A DNA stretch of 64,000 bases. It comes from CAVQCX01 sp963775335. Lineage in GTDB: Bacteria; Pseudomonadota; Gammaproteobacteria; Chromatiales; Chromatiaceae. The position numbers and the translations under genes were made by a program. Position 1 is the first letter of the stretch. Each line of letters opens with the position of its first letter. This document shows positions 44,038-52,200 of this stretch, piece after piece. The stretch covers positions 1-64,000 of the forward strand of contig CAVZIJ010000004.1 of assembly GCA_963775335.1 (NCBI GenBank). Reading direction: 5' to 3'. The notes under the pieces are model-generated. The model was not told where the DNA came from, made no database searches, and saw only the letters and a program-made list of their open reading frames with translations.

Positions 44038-45891
44038 TTGACTGACGGGGAAGCGTCAACACGGTCTGCAACACCCGAGCTCCTCCGCCCTGAACGGGGC
44101 GACGCTCGGGCTCGCCGCAGCGGCATTCGGGACTGGGTGCAGTCCCTGCCGCTCGCCAACGTCGGTCAGACGGCGCACATGCTGTATGAGCGGCTCGGCT
44201 ACCTGAATACCCGCCAGATACCCCAGGCTGATCGCTACGCCATCCTCGAGGCGCTGAGGCCGGCGCTGGATCTGGTCCTGCAGTCCCTGGGTCGCCACTA
44301 CCTTCAGCTGGATCTGCCCCTAGCGGGACGGGGGGAGTTGGTTGCGCGCCTGTCGCGTGAGCTGCAGCGCATGATGGTCTCCGGTTACCGACTGGTACTC
44401 ATGCAGCTCCATGGTGCGTCTCCCCTGACTCGAGCGTTTCACAACGGGCGCCGTGGCGAGGTGCTGCATCGCCAGCTTTACTACCTCGGCCGCTTGTTGC
44501 TGGAAGACTTCCAGCTTTATCACAAGCACCCGAAGGGCCTCTGGAAAGACATCCATGCCGTGTACTTGGAGGCGCTTCGCCTGGAGCTGCAGGATCGGCC
44601 TTACGACAGCGAGGACTCGCAATTTCCGGGGAGGTCGAGCATCTCGGATCTGTACAAGCAGCTGTTGCTCCTGGGCCTCTCGGGCCCTTACCGGCTGCTG
44701 CAGGGCGAGGCCCAGCGCGTGTACCACGCACTCTACGGTTGGGCTCCGCTGGCCCGTCTCCTGCCGCTGGGGGATGCGCAGAGCGGATCGGCCTTGTATC
44801 TGGTCGAGCCGGAATCGGATTGTCCGCCTCGCTACCGCGAGGAGACCGCCCCCGGAGACCTCCGCGGCTGGGTGCTCGATACCGGTCGGCTCGCGGATGT
44901 GCTCGGCCGGGAGCTGGAATCCCTCGGCGGATCGGCGCCCCCGTCCGGCGCCCTGCGTCCCGAAGGCTGGCTGGTCTCCCTGAGCCCAGAGCTTATCGGG
45001 CGGCTCACGTTGGCCTGGGGTTTGGGTGGCACTCGTTCGGCCACCCGCCACCTGGCCGACGGGGAGCTGAGCCTCATCTACGGCATAGACTCGATCATCA
45101 GCGTCCTGCTCACAGGGGCGGAGCTCCGGCCGCCGCCTGGCCGGACTGGTGAGCCCCCGTCGGGCCGCGACGGGAGGGGAGGGCGTCGCCAGGATACCCA
45201 GACCGCGGGCTTAGGTGTCGACGATCTTAGCGTGGAGGAAGACATCGCATTGCTTGGCGGCGACGAAGCGCCAGCGCCTTGGTCCCGGGCCCAGCAAGGG
45301 GGGCCTGGCCCGATCGACGTTTGCCGCGTGGTCGATCGCAGCCCGCAGGGATTCCATGTGCGTTTGACCAGCCGAGGCGAGCGCCCGAGACGGGTCGGTG
45401 ATCTGGTAGCGGTTGCTGAGCGGAGCGCTCGGTCCGAGGACCACCCTTGGCGGGTGGGGGTCATTCGCTGGATGCGCGCGAATGCCGTGGACGACATACG
45501 TCTCGGTGTGGAGATACTCTCCGAGTGGGCCGAGCCCGTCGTGCTGCACTGGCGGCGGCGCGAGGGAGGCGAGGAGCAGCGGATGCCCAGCCTCCTGATA
45601 GGCGAGCCCGACGATGCCGGTGGGGTGGTGGACTTGGTGACGCCGGCGTTCTTCCCGGCGCCCTCGGATCGCCTGGAGCTTCGGCGCGGCGCTCGTATAC
45701 AGGGCGTGCGTGTGCTGCAACCGGTCGAGCGCACCCGTTCGTTTGTGCATTGCCGGTACACCGGGGCCTTGGCGGCCCGCAGTGCCCGTGTTTCTTCCGC
45801 ACCGGCCCCTGCGCCCCCGTCCGCGTCGGTGAACAAGCCCGCGGCGCCGGCGGAGGAGGATGACTTCGACACGCTTTGGCGAAACCTCTGA
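44038..45891 (+). CDS. unknown protein with PilZ-like C-terminal domain
   Basis: I do not recognise the whole 617-residue protein. Residues about 20-330 are an alpha-helical region (WVQSLPLANVGQTAHMLYERL). At about 440-550 there is a segment like PilZ: VDRSPQGFHVRL (DxSxxG), RVGDLVAV and WRVGVIRWM, then DIRLGVEIL. The arginine pair that binds c-di-GMP (RxxxR) is not clear, so binding is doubtful. The C terminus is Ala/Pro-rich, ending EEDDFDTLWRNL. Start is uncertain: the open frame goes back to TTG at 43945 overlapping cbbO, but TTG 44038 has a GGCGGGG site and starts near conserved sequence. No signal peptide. Could be transcribed with cbbQO. Confidence 0.65.
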   Translation: MTDGEASTRSATPELLRPERGDARARRSGIRDWVQSLPLANVGQTAHMLYERLGYLNTRQIPQADRYAILEALRPALDLVLQSLGRHYLQLDLPLAGRGELVARLSRELQRMMVSGYRLVLMQLHGASPLTRAFHNGRRGEVLHRQLYYLGRLLLEDFQLYHKHPKGLWKDIHAVYLEALRLELQDRPYDSEDSQFPGRSSISDLYKQLLLLGLSGPYRLLQGEAQRVYHALYGWAPLARLLPLGDAQSGSALYLVEPESDCPPRYREETAPGDLRGWVLDTGRLADVLGRELESLGGSAPPSGALRPEGWLVSLSPELIGRLTLAWGLGGTRSATRHLADGELSLIYGIDSIISVLLTGAELRPPPGRTGEPPSGRDGRGGRRQDTQTAGLGVDDLSVEEDIALLGGDEAPAPWSRAQQGGPGPIDVCRVVDRSPQGFHVRLTSRGERPRRVGDLVAVAERSARSEDHPWRVGVIRWMRANAVDDIRLGVEILSEWAEPVVLHWRRREGGEEQRMPSLLIGEPDDAGGVVDLVTPAFFPAPSDRLELRRGARIQGVRVLQPVERTRSFVHCRYTGALAARSARVSSAPAPAPPSASVNKPAAPAEEDDFDTLWRNL

Positions 45892-46011
45892 GCGGCGCTG
45901 GTTTACGGCTTGATTTTGGGCCGCCGCGTTGGCACTCTGGCCGGACCTCGCTCGGGGCCCGAGCACGAGGGTATCCAACAATATCGGCAACAACCATCGC
46001 AGGGGGATTTC

Positions 46012-46611
46012 ATGAAGGTAAAGCTCATCGGCGCGTCCGCACTATTGCTTGCGACTGTCTCCGTCACTCAAGCACAGCCCTACTATCCGGTCGGTCCGTA
46101 TCCGGGTGCAGAGAGGCCGGCGCTTGACGCTGCGCAAGCGGAGACCCGGGAAGGCTTCGGCAAGCTGTTGAAGTTGCTCGGCACCGACCGTAAGGTCACG
46201 AAGGCCGAGGTCGCCGTGTTCCTGGAGAAGGAGATCGTTCCGTACTTCGATTTCGGCTACATGGCCCGCTGGGCGGCCGGTCCAGCCTACCGGGAGATGA
46301 GCCCCAAGCAACGGGCAGCACTGGTGGAGCGCATCAAGGAGGACTTCCTTACCACCCTCGCCCAGAAGCTGGCGGGGTACGGCAGTCAGCAGGTGCGCTT
46401 TCTTCCCACCCGCTACCGCGGGCCGGGCGAGGCCACGGTTGGGGTTCTGATCCAGCATCCCGGCGCTTATCCGGCCAAGCTCGACTTCCGTTTCTATCGC
46501 GCTGACGACGGCTGGAAGGTTTTTGACGTTACGGCCAACGGCTCGAGCGCTCTCGTGTATTACCGCCAGATGCTCAATCGAATCTGGGCCGGGCCCATTG
46601 GTATGCGGTAG
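46012..46611 (+). CDS. second MlaC/Ttg2-like periplasmic protein
   Basis: A 199-residue protein with a clear signal peptide (MKVKLIGASALLLATVSVTQA) and an MlaC-like domain: FLEKEIVPYFDFGYMARWAAG near 75, MSPKQRAALVERIKEDFLTTLAQKL near 98, and DDGWKVFDVTANGSSALVYYR near 170. It differs from the copy at 10866 by the extra PYYPVGPYPGAE stretch after the signal. The ATG at 46012 follows AGGGGG. It stands alone; no mlaA, B, D, E or F gene is near. Role in lipid or hydrophobic-compound transfer is inferred from the family. Confidence 0.82.
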   Translation: MKVKLIGASALLLATVSVTQAQPYYPVGPYPGAERPALDAAQAETREGFGKLLKLLGTDRKVTKAEVAVFLEKEIVPYFDFGYMARWAAGPAYREMSPKQRAALVERIKEDFLTTLAQKLAGYGSQQVRFLPTRYRGPGEATVGVLIQHPGAYPAKLDFRFYRADDGWKVFDVTANGSSALVYYRQMLNRIWAGPIGMR

Positions 46612-46644
46612 CCCCGGGCAGTGCGGCCCTGAGGGCAAATGATG

Positions 46645-46664
46645 GCCCCGGCGTCAGCCGGGGC
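46645..46664 (+). terminator. possible terminator hairpin
   Basis: Perfect stem GCCCCGGC / GCCGGGGC with loop GTCA, 33 bases after the MlaC-like stop. No T-run follows on either strand, so it may act as a Rho-dependent or transcript-stabilising hairpin only. The rest of 46612-46823 shows nothing further. Confidence 0.4.
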
Positions 46665-46823
46665 ACAGGATCTCGCCGATACCTGCGCCCTTGCGCCCGC
46701 TCGGGAAGATATCGGGCCCCACATCAAAAAGCGTCGGCTCGCGGCCGAGCATGAAAACCCGCCCCCCGCTGTATGGGCGTAGCAGGGATGGAGCGGAGCG
46801 CCGCAGCCCGCGGCGCCCAGGGA

Positions 46824-47225
46824 TCACGCCGAAACCGTTTCCTTGAGGGACTTCAGGGCGGTCACCTTGACCACCGTGCTCGCCGGTTTCGCCGCGATCT
46901 TGATCTGTTCGCCGGTCGCCGGGTTGCGGCCCATGCGTGCCTTGCGGGCCGGCTTGCGCACTCGGCGAATCTTGACGCCGGTGTCGGGGATGGAAAATTC
47001 CCCGGAGCCTTTTTTCTTCATATGGCGCTCGATGAGCTGTCCGAGGGCGGTGAAGACCGTTCCCACATCTTTCTTGCTCAGACCCGTCTCGTCAGAGATG
47101 GTCTGGATGACATGGGTCTTGGTCTGCTTGGCTGCCATCGCCGACAACTTCTTCGCCGGCGGGGCTTTGGCGGCGACTGCCTTCTTTTTTGCCACTTTCT
47201 TTGCGGCCTTTTTCTTCACAGCCAT
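46824..47225 (-). CDS. HU family protein with Lys/Ala-rich N terminus
   Basis: The 133-residue protein has an N-terminal tail of about 32 residues made of Lys/Ala repeats (KKKAAKKVAKKKAVAAK), resembling histone H1 tails, followed by a normal HU/IHF domain: THVIQTISDETGLSKKDV, the family signature RKARMGRNPATGEQI near 95, and KPASTVVKVTALKSLKE. It should bind and bend DNA without sequence specificity, the tail adding contacts. Such tailed HUs occur in several proteobacteria. A GGGAG site precedes the ATG. An inverted repeat GGTAC/GTACC lies upstream at 47287-47314. Confidence 0.92.
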   Translation of the reverse strand: MAVKKKAAKKVAKKKAVAAKAPPAKKLSAMAAKQTKTHVIQTISDETGLSKKDVGTVFTALGQLIERHMKKKGSGEFSIPDTGVKIRRVRKPARKARMGRNPATGEQIKIAAKPASTVVKVTALKSLKETVSA

Positions 47226-47438
47226 GGAGCACTCCCGATCTAGTTGGTGAGCGGCAACCGAAACATAGCATATAAGCTGCTGTTTGGTACTACTCAGGCA
47301 TTCTTTGTACCTTGAACATCACCGCGGGGGCGGCCGTTTAATGGCCGAGGTCTATCGGGCAGTCGCCGCCGATATTTGGCGTTGACCCGACCAGCCCAGC
47401 CGGTGGATCGAGACGGCGCGATCCTGCGATGCTTCGGC

Positions 47439-49001
47439 TCAAACGATCAGGCAGACACCGCCGCGCCGGGAGTCACCCCGGCCGGACAATTGGCTGTCTG
47501 CGCCGCGCATGATGCTGTGCGCGCCGCCGAAGAAGAGATTCTTTTCCGGCCAGATTCGTTGACGGGGAAACTCCGTCGATAGCTGGTGCAGGGTCGCAGC
47601 GGGAAGCCCCGCCTCGACGTTAAGCACGTCGTCTTCGAGATGTATCCGCGGTGCCTCGACGGCCAGCGAGAGGGGTTGGCCGAGGTCCACCAGACCAACG
47701 ATCACCTGCAGAATTGCGCTGCGGATCCTGTTGGATCCGCCTGACCCCAAGGCCACCAGCGCTCCGTCGGGCGTCTCCATGACCGTCGGCGACATCATGG
47801 AGGCCAGGCGTCGATTTGGCTGCCAGTCATGGAATCCGTGGGGATTGATGTCCTCTTCGCCGAGCATGTTGTTGAGCATGATACCCGTGCCGGGCAGCAC
47901 GTAGCCGGACCCTTCGCCGTTGGAGAGCGTCAAGCTGGCGAGATTACCCAGACCGTCCGCTACGCTTATCTGGGTGGTCCCTCGGGTGGACTGGTTGCCG
48001 GCGCTGAGCGCGGCATGCAGGAGCTCGAGCTGCTTGGGGTCCAGCAAGCTCCGGGCGTTGCGCGCGTCGAGGCCGCGATCGATCCCGCGCTCCCGGCGCA
48101 GTCGCTGGATCAACTCCATTGCCCGGGCCAGAGCCAATAGGTGCTGAAGGCCCCCGACGCCGTCCTGGTGCAGAGTCTCGCGTTCCAGTACCCCCAGGGC
48201 GAGCGCGATCAGGGTGCCGCCGAGCGATGGCGGAGGATTGACGAGGATACGGGCGCCTCGATAGCGCATCGCCAAAGGGTCCCGAACGACGACCCGGTAC
48301 CGCGCAAGGTCCGTGAGGCCGAGATGGCCTCCGCGCTCGCGGCTGTCGCGGGCCAAGCGCTGCGCGATCTGGCCGCGGTAGAACGGGTCCGCGCCCTCGC
48401 GGGCCAGGGTGTCGAGGAGCTCCGCGAGTGCGCGATTTCCGACGCGCTCGCCCTCCCGCGCCAACTCTCCCGGGTCGGTTGGGCTCGCGTGCAAGGCCAT
48501 CGCGTCAGGGTTGGATCGCAGGATCGGCGCGACGATGGTGCCGATGTAGTGCTGCAGCCCATTGACAGGCACCCCGTCCCGCGCAGCGCGGATCGCCGGC
48601 TGGATGATGTCGCGTATCGGCATCCGGCACAGCGAGCGGTGAATACCGAAGGCGCCACGCACGACGCCGGGAACGGCGATCGATCCCAGCCCGATGTGAA
48701 ACTCTTGCTGCGCGGCGCCGAAATCGGCCAGGATCGGGAAGAAATCGAGCTCGTCGCGTGGGCGCTTGGAGCGGGGCGTCTGGGTGAAGAAATCGAACAG
48801 CTTCGCGCGGCGGTCTTGGGTATGAGCCAGAAGAAAGCCGCCTCCGCCGAGCGAGGCCAGAACCGGCTCGGCGACGCAGCTTGCGAAAAGTGCGGCGAGC
48901 GCCGCATCGAAGGCGTTGCCACCCTCGCGTAACATGGCCGCGGCGGCCTGAGCCGTTACGGGATGGCCGGCCGCAACGACTCCGCGCGGGTGAAGTACCA
49001 T
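47439..49001 (-). CDS. ggt: gamma-glutamyltransferase family protein
   Basis: GGT hydrolyses or transfers gamma-glutamyl groups, for example from glutathione, after self-cleavage. The 520-residue protein has GVVAAGHPVTAQAAAAMLREGGNAFDAA at the start, GGGGFLL near 53, the autocleavage site TTQISVADG with nucleophile Thr342, SNGEGSG, GIMLNNML, MSPTVM and LGSGGSNRIRSAILQV. Unlike the E. coli enzyme it has no signal peptide from this start, so it may be cytoplasmic, or a distinct branch. The C terminus (DSRRGGVCLIV) is short. Divergent from the giant gene at 49232. Confidence 0.9.
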   Translation of the reverse strand: MVLHPRGVVAAGHPVTAQAAAAMLREGGNAFDAALAALFASCVAEPVLASLGGGGFLLAHTQDRRAKLFDFFTQTPRSKRPRDELDFFPILADFGAAQQEFHIGLGSIAVPGVVRGAFGIHRSLCRMPIRDIIQPAIRAARDGVPVNGLQHYIGTIVAPILRSNPDAMALHASPTDPGELAREGERVGNRALAELLDTLAREGADPFYRGQIAQRLARDSRERGGHLGLTDLARYRVVVRDPLAMRYRGARILVNPPPSLGGTLIALALGVLERETLHQDGVGGLQHLLALARAMELIQRLRRERGIDRGLDARNARSLLDPKQLELLHAALSAGNQSTRGTTQISVADGLGNLASLTLSNGEGSGYVLPGTGIMLNNMLGEEDINPHGFHDWQPNRRLASMMSPTVMETPDGALVALGSGGSNRIRSAILQVIVGLVDLGQPLSLAVEAPRIHLEDDVLNVEAGLPAATLHQLSTEFPRQRIWPEKNLFFGGAHSIMRGADSQLSGRGDSRRGGVCLIV

Positions 49002-49231
49002 AGAAAATGGCCTCTCGCTGTGTCTGTCCGGGAGTATGCTCGTCCCCGGTCTGTGACAGGCGCCAAAATTTTAGCGGAAAGAGTTGCTAGACTCGTGATA
49101 CGGCCCGCGCATACCAGAACAACAGCCGATCAGTGTTTCGGCGGGCGCCCTCATCCGATGCCGGACCGGGCTCCAGTTGCGCCGTTTCTCCCGATTCCGC
49201 TGGCCGCAGGCGACTTCTGAGAGCTGTGCGA
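49002..49231. other. divergent promoter region, ggt and giant gene
   Basis: A 230-base gap; its right end (from 49133) is an open frame continuous with the giant gene but unlike a protein domain. I find no convincing promoter boxes. The start of the giant protein at ATG 49232 is set by the beginning of homology. Confidence 0.45.
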
Positions 49232-52200
49232 ATGGCCGTGGCCCCGGAACGTAACGAGTTGGCTTTGCTCAAGCGGCTGGTCCCGCTCAACACGCTGCCG
49301 GACCAGGATCTGCAGCAATTGCTGCACGAGCTCCGGATCGAGCAGGCCAAGCGCGGCGAGTTTCTGTTCCGGGAAGGCGACACCGACCATCAGAGTGTCT
49401 ATCTGCTTGCAGGGCAGGTTGCTCTGGTGTCGGGAAAGGCGGAAGTCGATCAGGTGTCTGCCGGCACCGATATGGCCCGCTTCCCCATCGCCCATCAGAT
49501 TCCTCGTAAGTTCTCGGTCCGGGCCAGATCCCCGGTCGAGTTCGTCCGCATCGACAGCCGTCTGATTAGTGAGCGGTTGGCCCGACGTAGCCAGGACGCG
49601 TACGAGGTCAGCGACCTGCGCTCCGAGTCTTCCACGGGCGAGGACTGGATGACCCAGCTACTCCAGTCCCGTGTCTTCCAGCAGATCCCGGCCGCCAACA
49701 TCCAGCGGGTGATGATGGCCATGGAGGAGATGCAGACCAAGGCCGAGGACCTTGTTATCCGTCAGGGCGATGAGGGCGACTACTTCTATCTGATCCACAA
49801 AGGGCGGTGCGCCGTCACCCGGGACATGCGGGACGGCAAGGGGCCCGTGGAGGTCGCCCAGCTCGGACCCGGAGACAGCTTCGGGGAGGAGGCGCTGCTC
49901 TCCGACAAGCCCCGCAACAGCAATGTGGTGATGCTGACCGATGGGGTGCTGCTGCGGCTCAGCAAGCCGCACTTCGTGACTCTGGTCAAGAGGCCCCTGG
50001 CCCGCACGCTTAGCTTCGAAGAGGCCAAGGCCCGTGTCACGGACGGGGCGGTCTGGCTCGACGTGCGCCCCGCTGCGGAGTACGAGGCCGGCCATCTGGA
50101 CGGTAGCGTCAATCTGCCCTTTGCATCTTTGCGTTACCAGGCCCCCAGCCTGGCCCCCAATCGACATTACGTCGCGTATTGCCAGGACGGGCGCACCAGC
50201 AGCGCAGCGGCATACCTCCTCACCGACCGCGGCTTCGAGGTCTCGGTCATGGACGGCGGTTTGCGCCAAGCGGGTCCGGATGCGTTCGTCCAAGGTCTCC
50301 GGAAGACCGAGCCCGAGGCGCCCGCGCCAGCCGCCGAGGGCGCCAGCGCAGCGCTTCAGGGCGAGATCGGCGTCTTGCGAAAGCGCCTTGACGAGGCGGC
50401 GAGCCGGATGGCCGAGATGGCTCGAGGGCTGGAAAAGGCCGCGGCCGACCGCCAACGCGTTGCCGATCAGCACGACCACGACGTTGCTGCGTTCAAGCAG
50501 CTGATCGACCAGGCCAAGCATCAGATTCGGTCGGATCGGGGGGCACGCGACCAGTCGCTCGCCCAAGCCAAGGAGCAGGAGCAACATCTCAAGGCGCTCG
50601 GCGAGAAGCTCGAGCAGATGGAGCAGGCCCTCGCTGCTTCGAAGAAGGAAACCAAGGCCGCGCAGCGCGATTATGCCCGCCAGATCGAGAGCGCCCGGGC
50701 CGAGTGGGGCTCGCGGGTCGAGGGCCTGGAGCGCACTCTGGTCGAGGAGAAGGCCCGGGCCTCCGAGGTCGAGCGGGGCCGGGCAGAGCTCCAGGCTCTA
50801 GTGGATCGTTGGGGTCAGGAGCACGACGCCCGGGTCACCGAGCTCGGTCAGCAGCTGGCGGGGACACGCACCGCGCTCGATGCCGCGTCGGAACAGCGCA
50901 ATGCCTTGGAGCGGGAGCTGGCGCAGCGAGCCGAAGACCTCAAGGCGTTGGCCCGGGACCGGGCGAGCGAGGCTGAGGCAGCCGGCTCGCGCTACGCCGA
51001 GCAGCAGGCCGAGCTCGCGGAGGCACAGCGCCGCATTTCCGAGCTGACCCAGGCCGGTGGTGACCTCGAAGCTCGCTTGGCCGGGGAAGGTCTCCGAATC
51101 GAGGCCCTGGAGCAGGAGAAGGCGAGCGCTGCATCGAGCGCCGCAGCGCGCCAGGCCGAGCTTGAAGTGGAGCTCAGCGCCGCCAGACAGTCGCTGGAAG
51201 AGCTCTCCGAAGTCCGCAGTGCGCTGACAGACCAGGCTGAGGAGATGGCCGAGCGTCTCGAGGCGATCGAGAGCGAAAAAGCGCGGGAGGCCGAGGTCGC
51301 GGCCGCCCTGCGCGCCGACTTGGCGCGGAGCGAGTCCGAGCTCGAGGAACAGCGCGCAGCCCTTGCCGCGAGTCGGCAAGAGGCCGAGGCGCTCGGCCAG
51401 CTGAGCGGCCAGCTCGAAGAGGCGCGTGGGGCGCTCGATCTCGTGCAGCGCGAGCGCGGTGATCTCCAGGCGCGGCTGGAGTCGCTCCAGGGCGATCTGC
51501 GGCGTGTCGAGGAGCAACGCTCTGCGGCCGAGTCCCAGGCCGAAGAGAAGGCCCAGTCCCTGGTCCAAGAGGTCGATCGGCTGTGCACGGGACTCGCCGA
51601 AGCCGAGGCCCAGCGTCGGCAGGCCGAAGAGGCCGGTGCGGCGGCGAGCGCCCGGCTGCAGGCCCTGGAATCGGCACGCGGTACCCAGGATGAGCAGCTC
51701 GCCGGCGTTACAGGGGAGCTTGGGGAGGCCCGCTCCGAGCTCGTTCGGCTGCAGGGCGAGCGGGCGGATCTCGCCGAGAAGCTCGGCCGGGTCGCCGAGG
51801 AGCTGGCGGCCGCCCAGGAGGCGGCCCGCGAAAGCGCCCAACGCTTCGAGCAGGCTGCCGCAGAGCGCGAGGAGCTGCAGCGAGCCCTGGCTGAGGGACG
51901 CTCCCAGGCCGAGCGGCTGGAGCAGGACAAGGCGGATCTCGCGGCGCGTGTTGGGGCAGTGGAGGCGGAGCGCGAGGCCGCGATCGGCGAGGGTGCGGCG
52001 GCGGCGCAAGCGCGCGATCAAGAGATCGAGCGTCGCACCGAGCTCGAGCGAGGGATCGAGGCCGTCCGAGAAAATCTATTGCAGGAAACGGAAACCCGTG
52101 TCGCCTTCGAGCAGCGACTGGCGATTCTCGACGAGGAGCGGCAGGGCATAGCGGCCGAGCGCGAGAGCGCTGTTGGCCGGGTGGGGGAGCTTGAGGCCGC

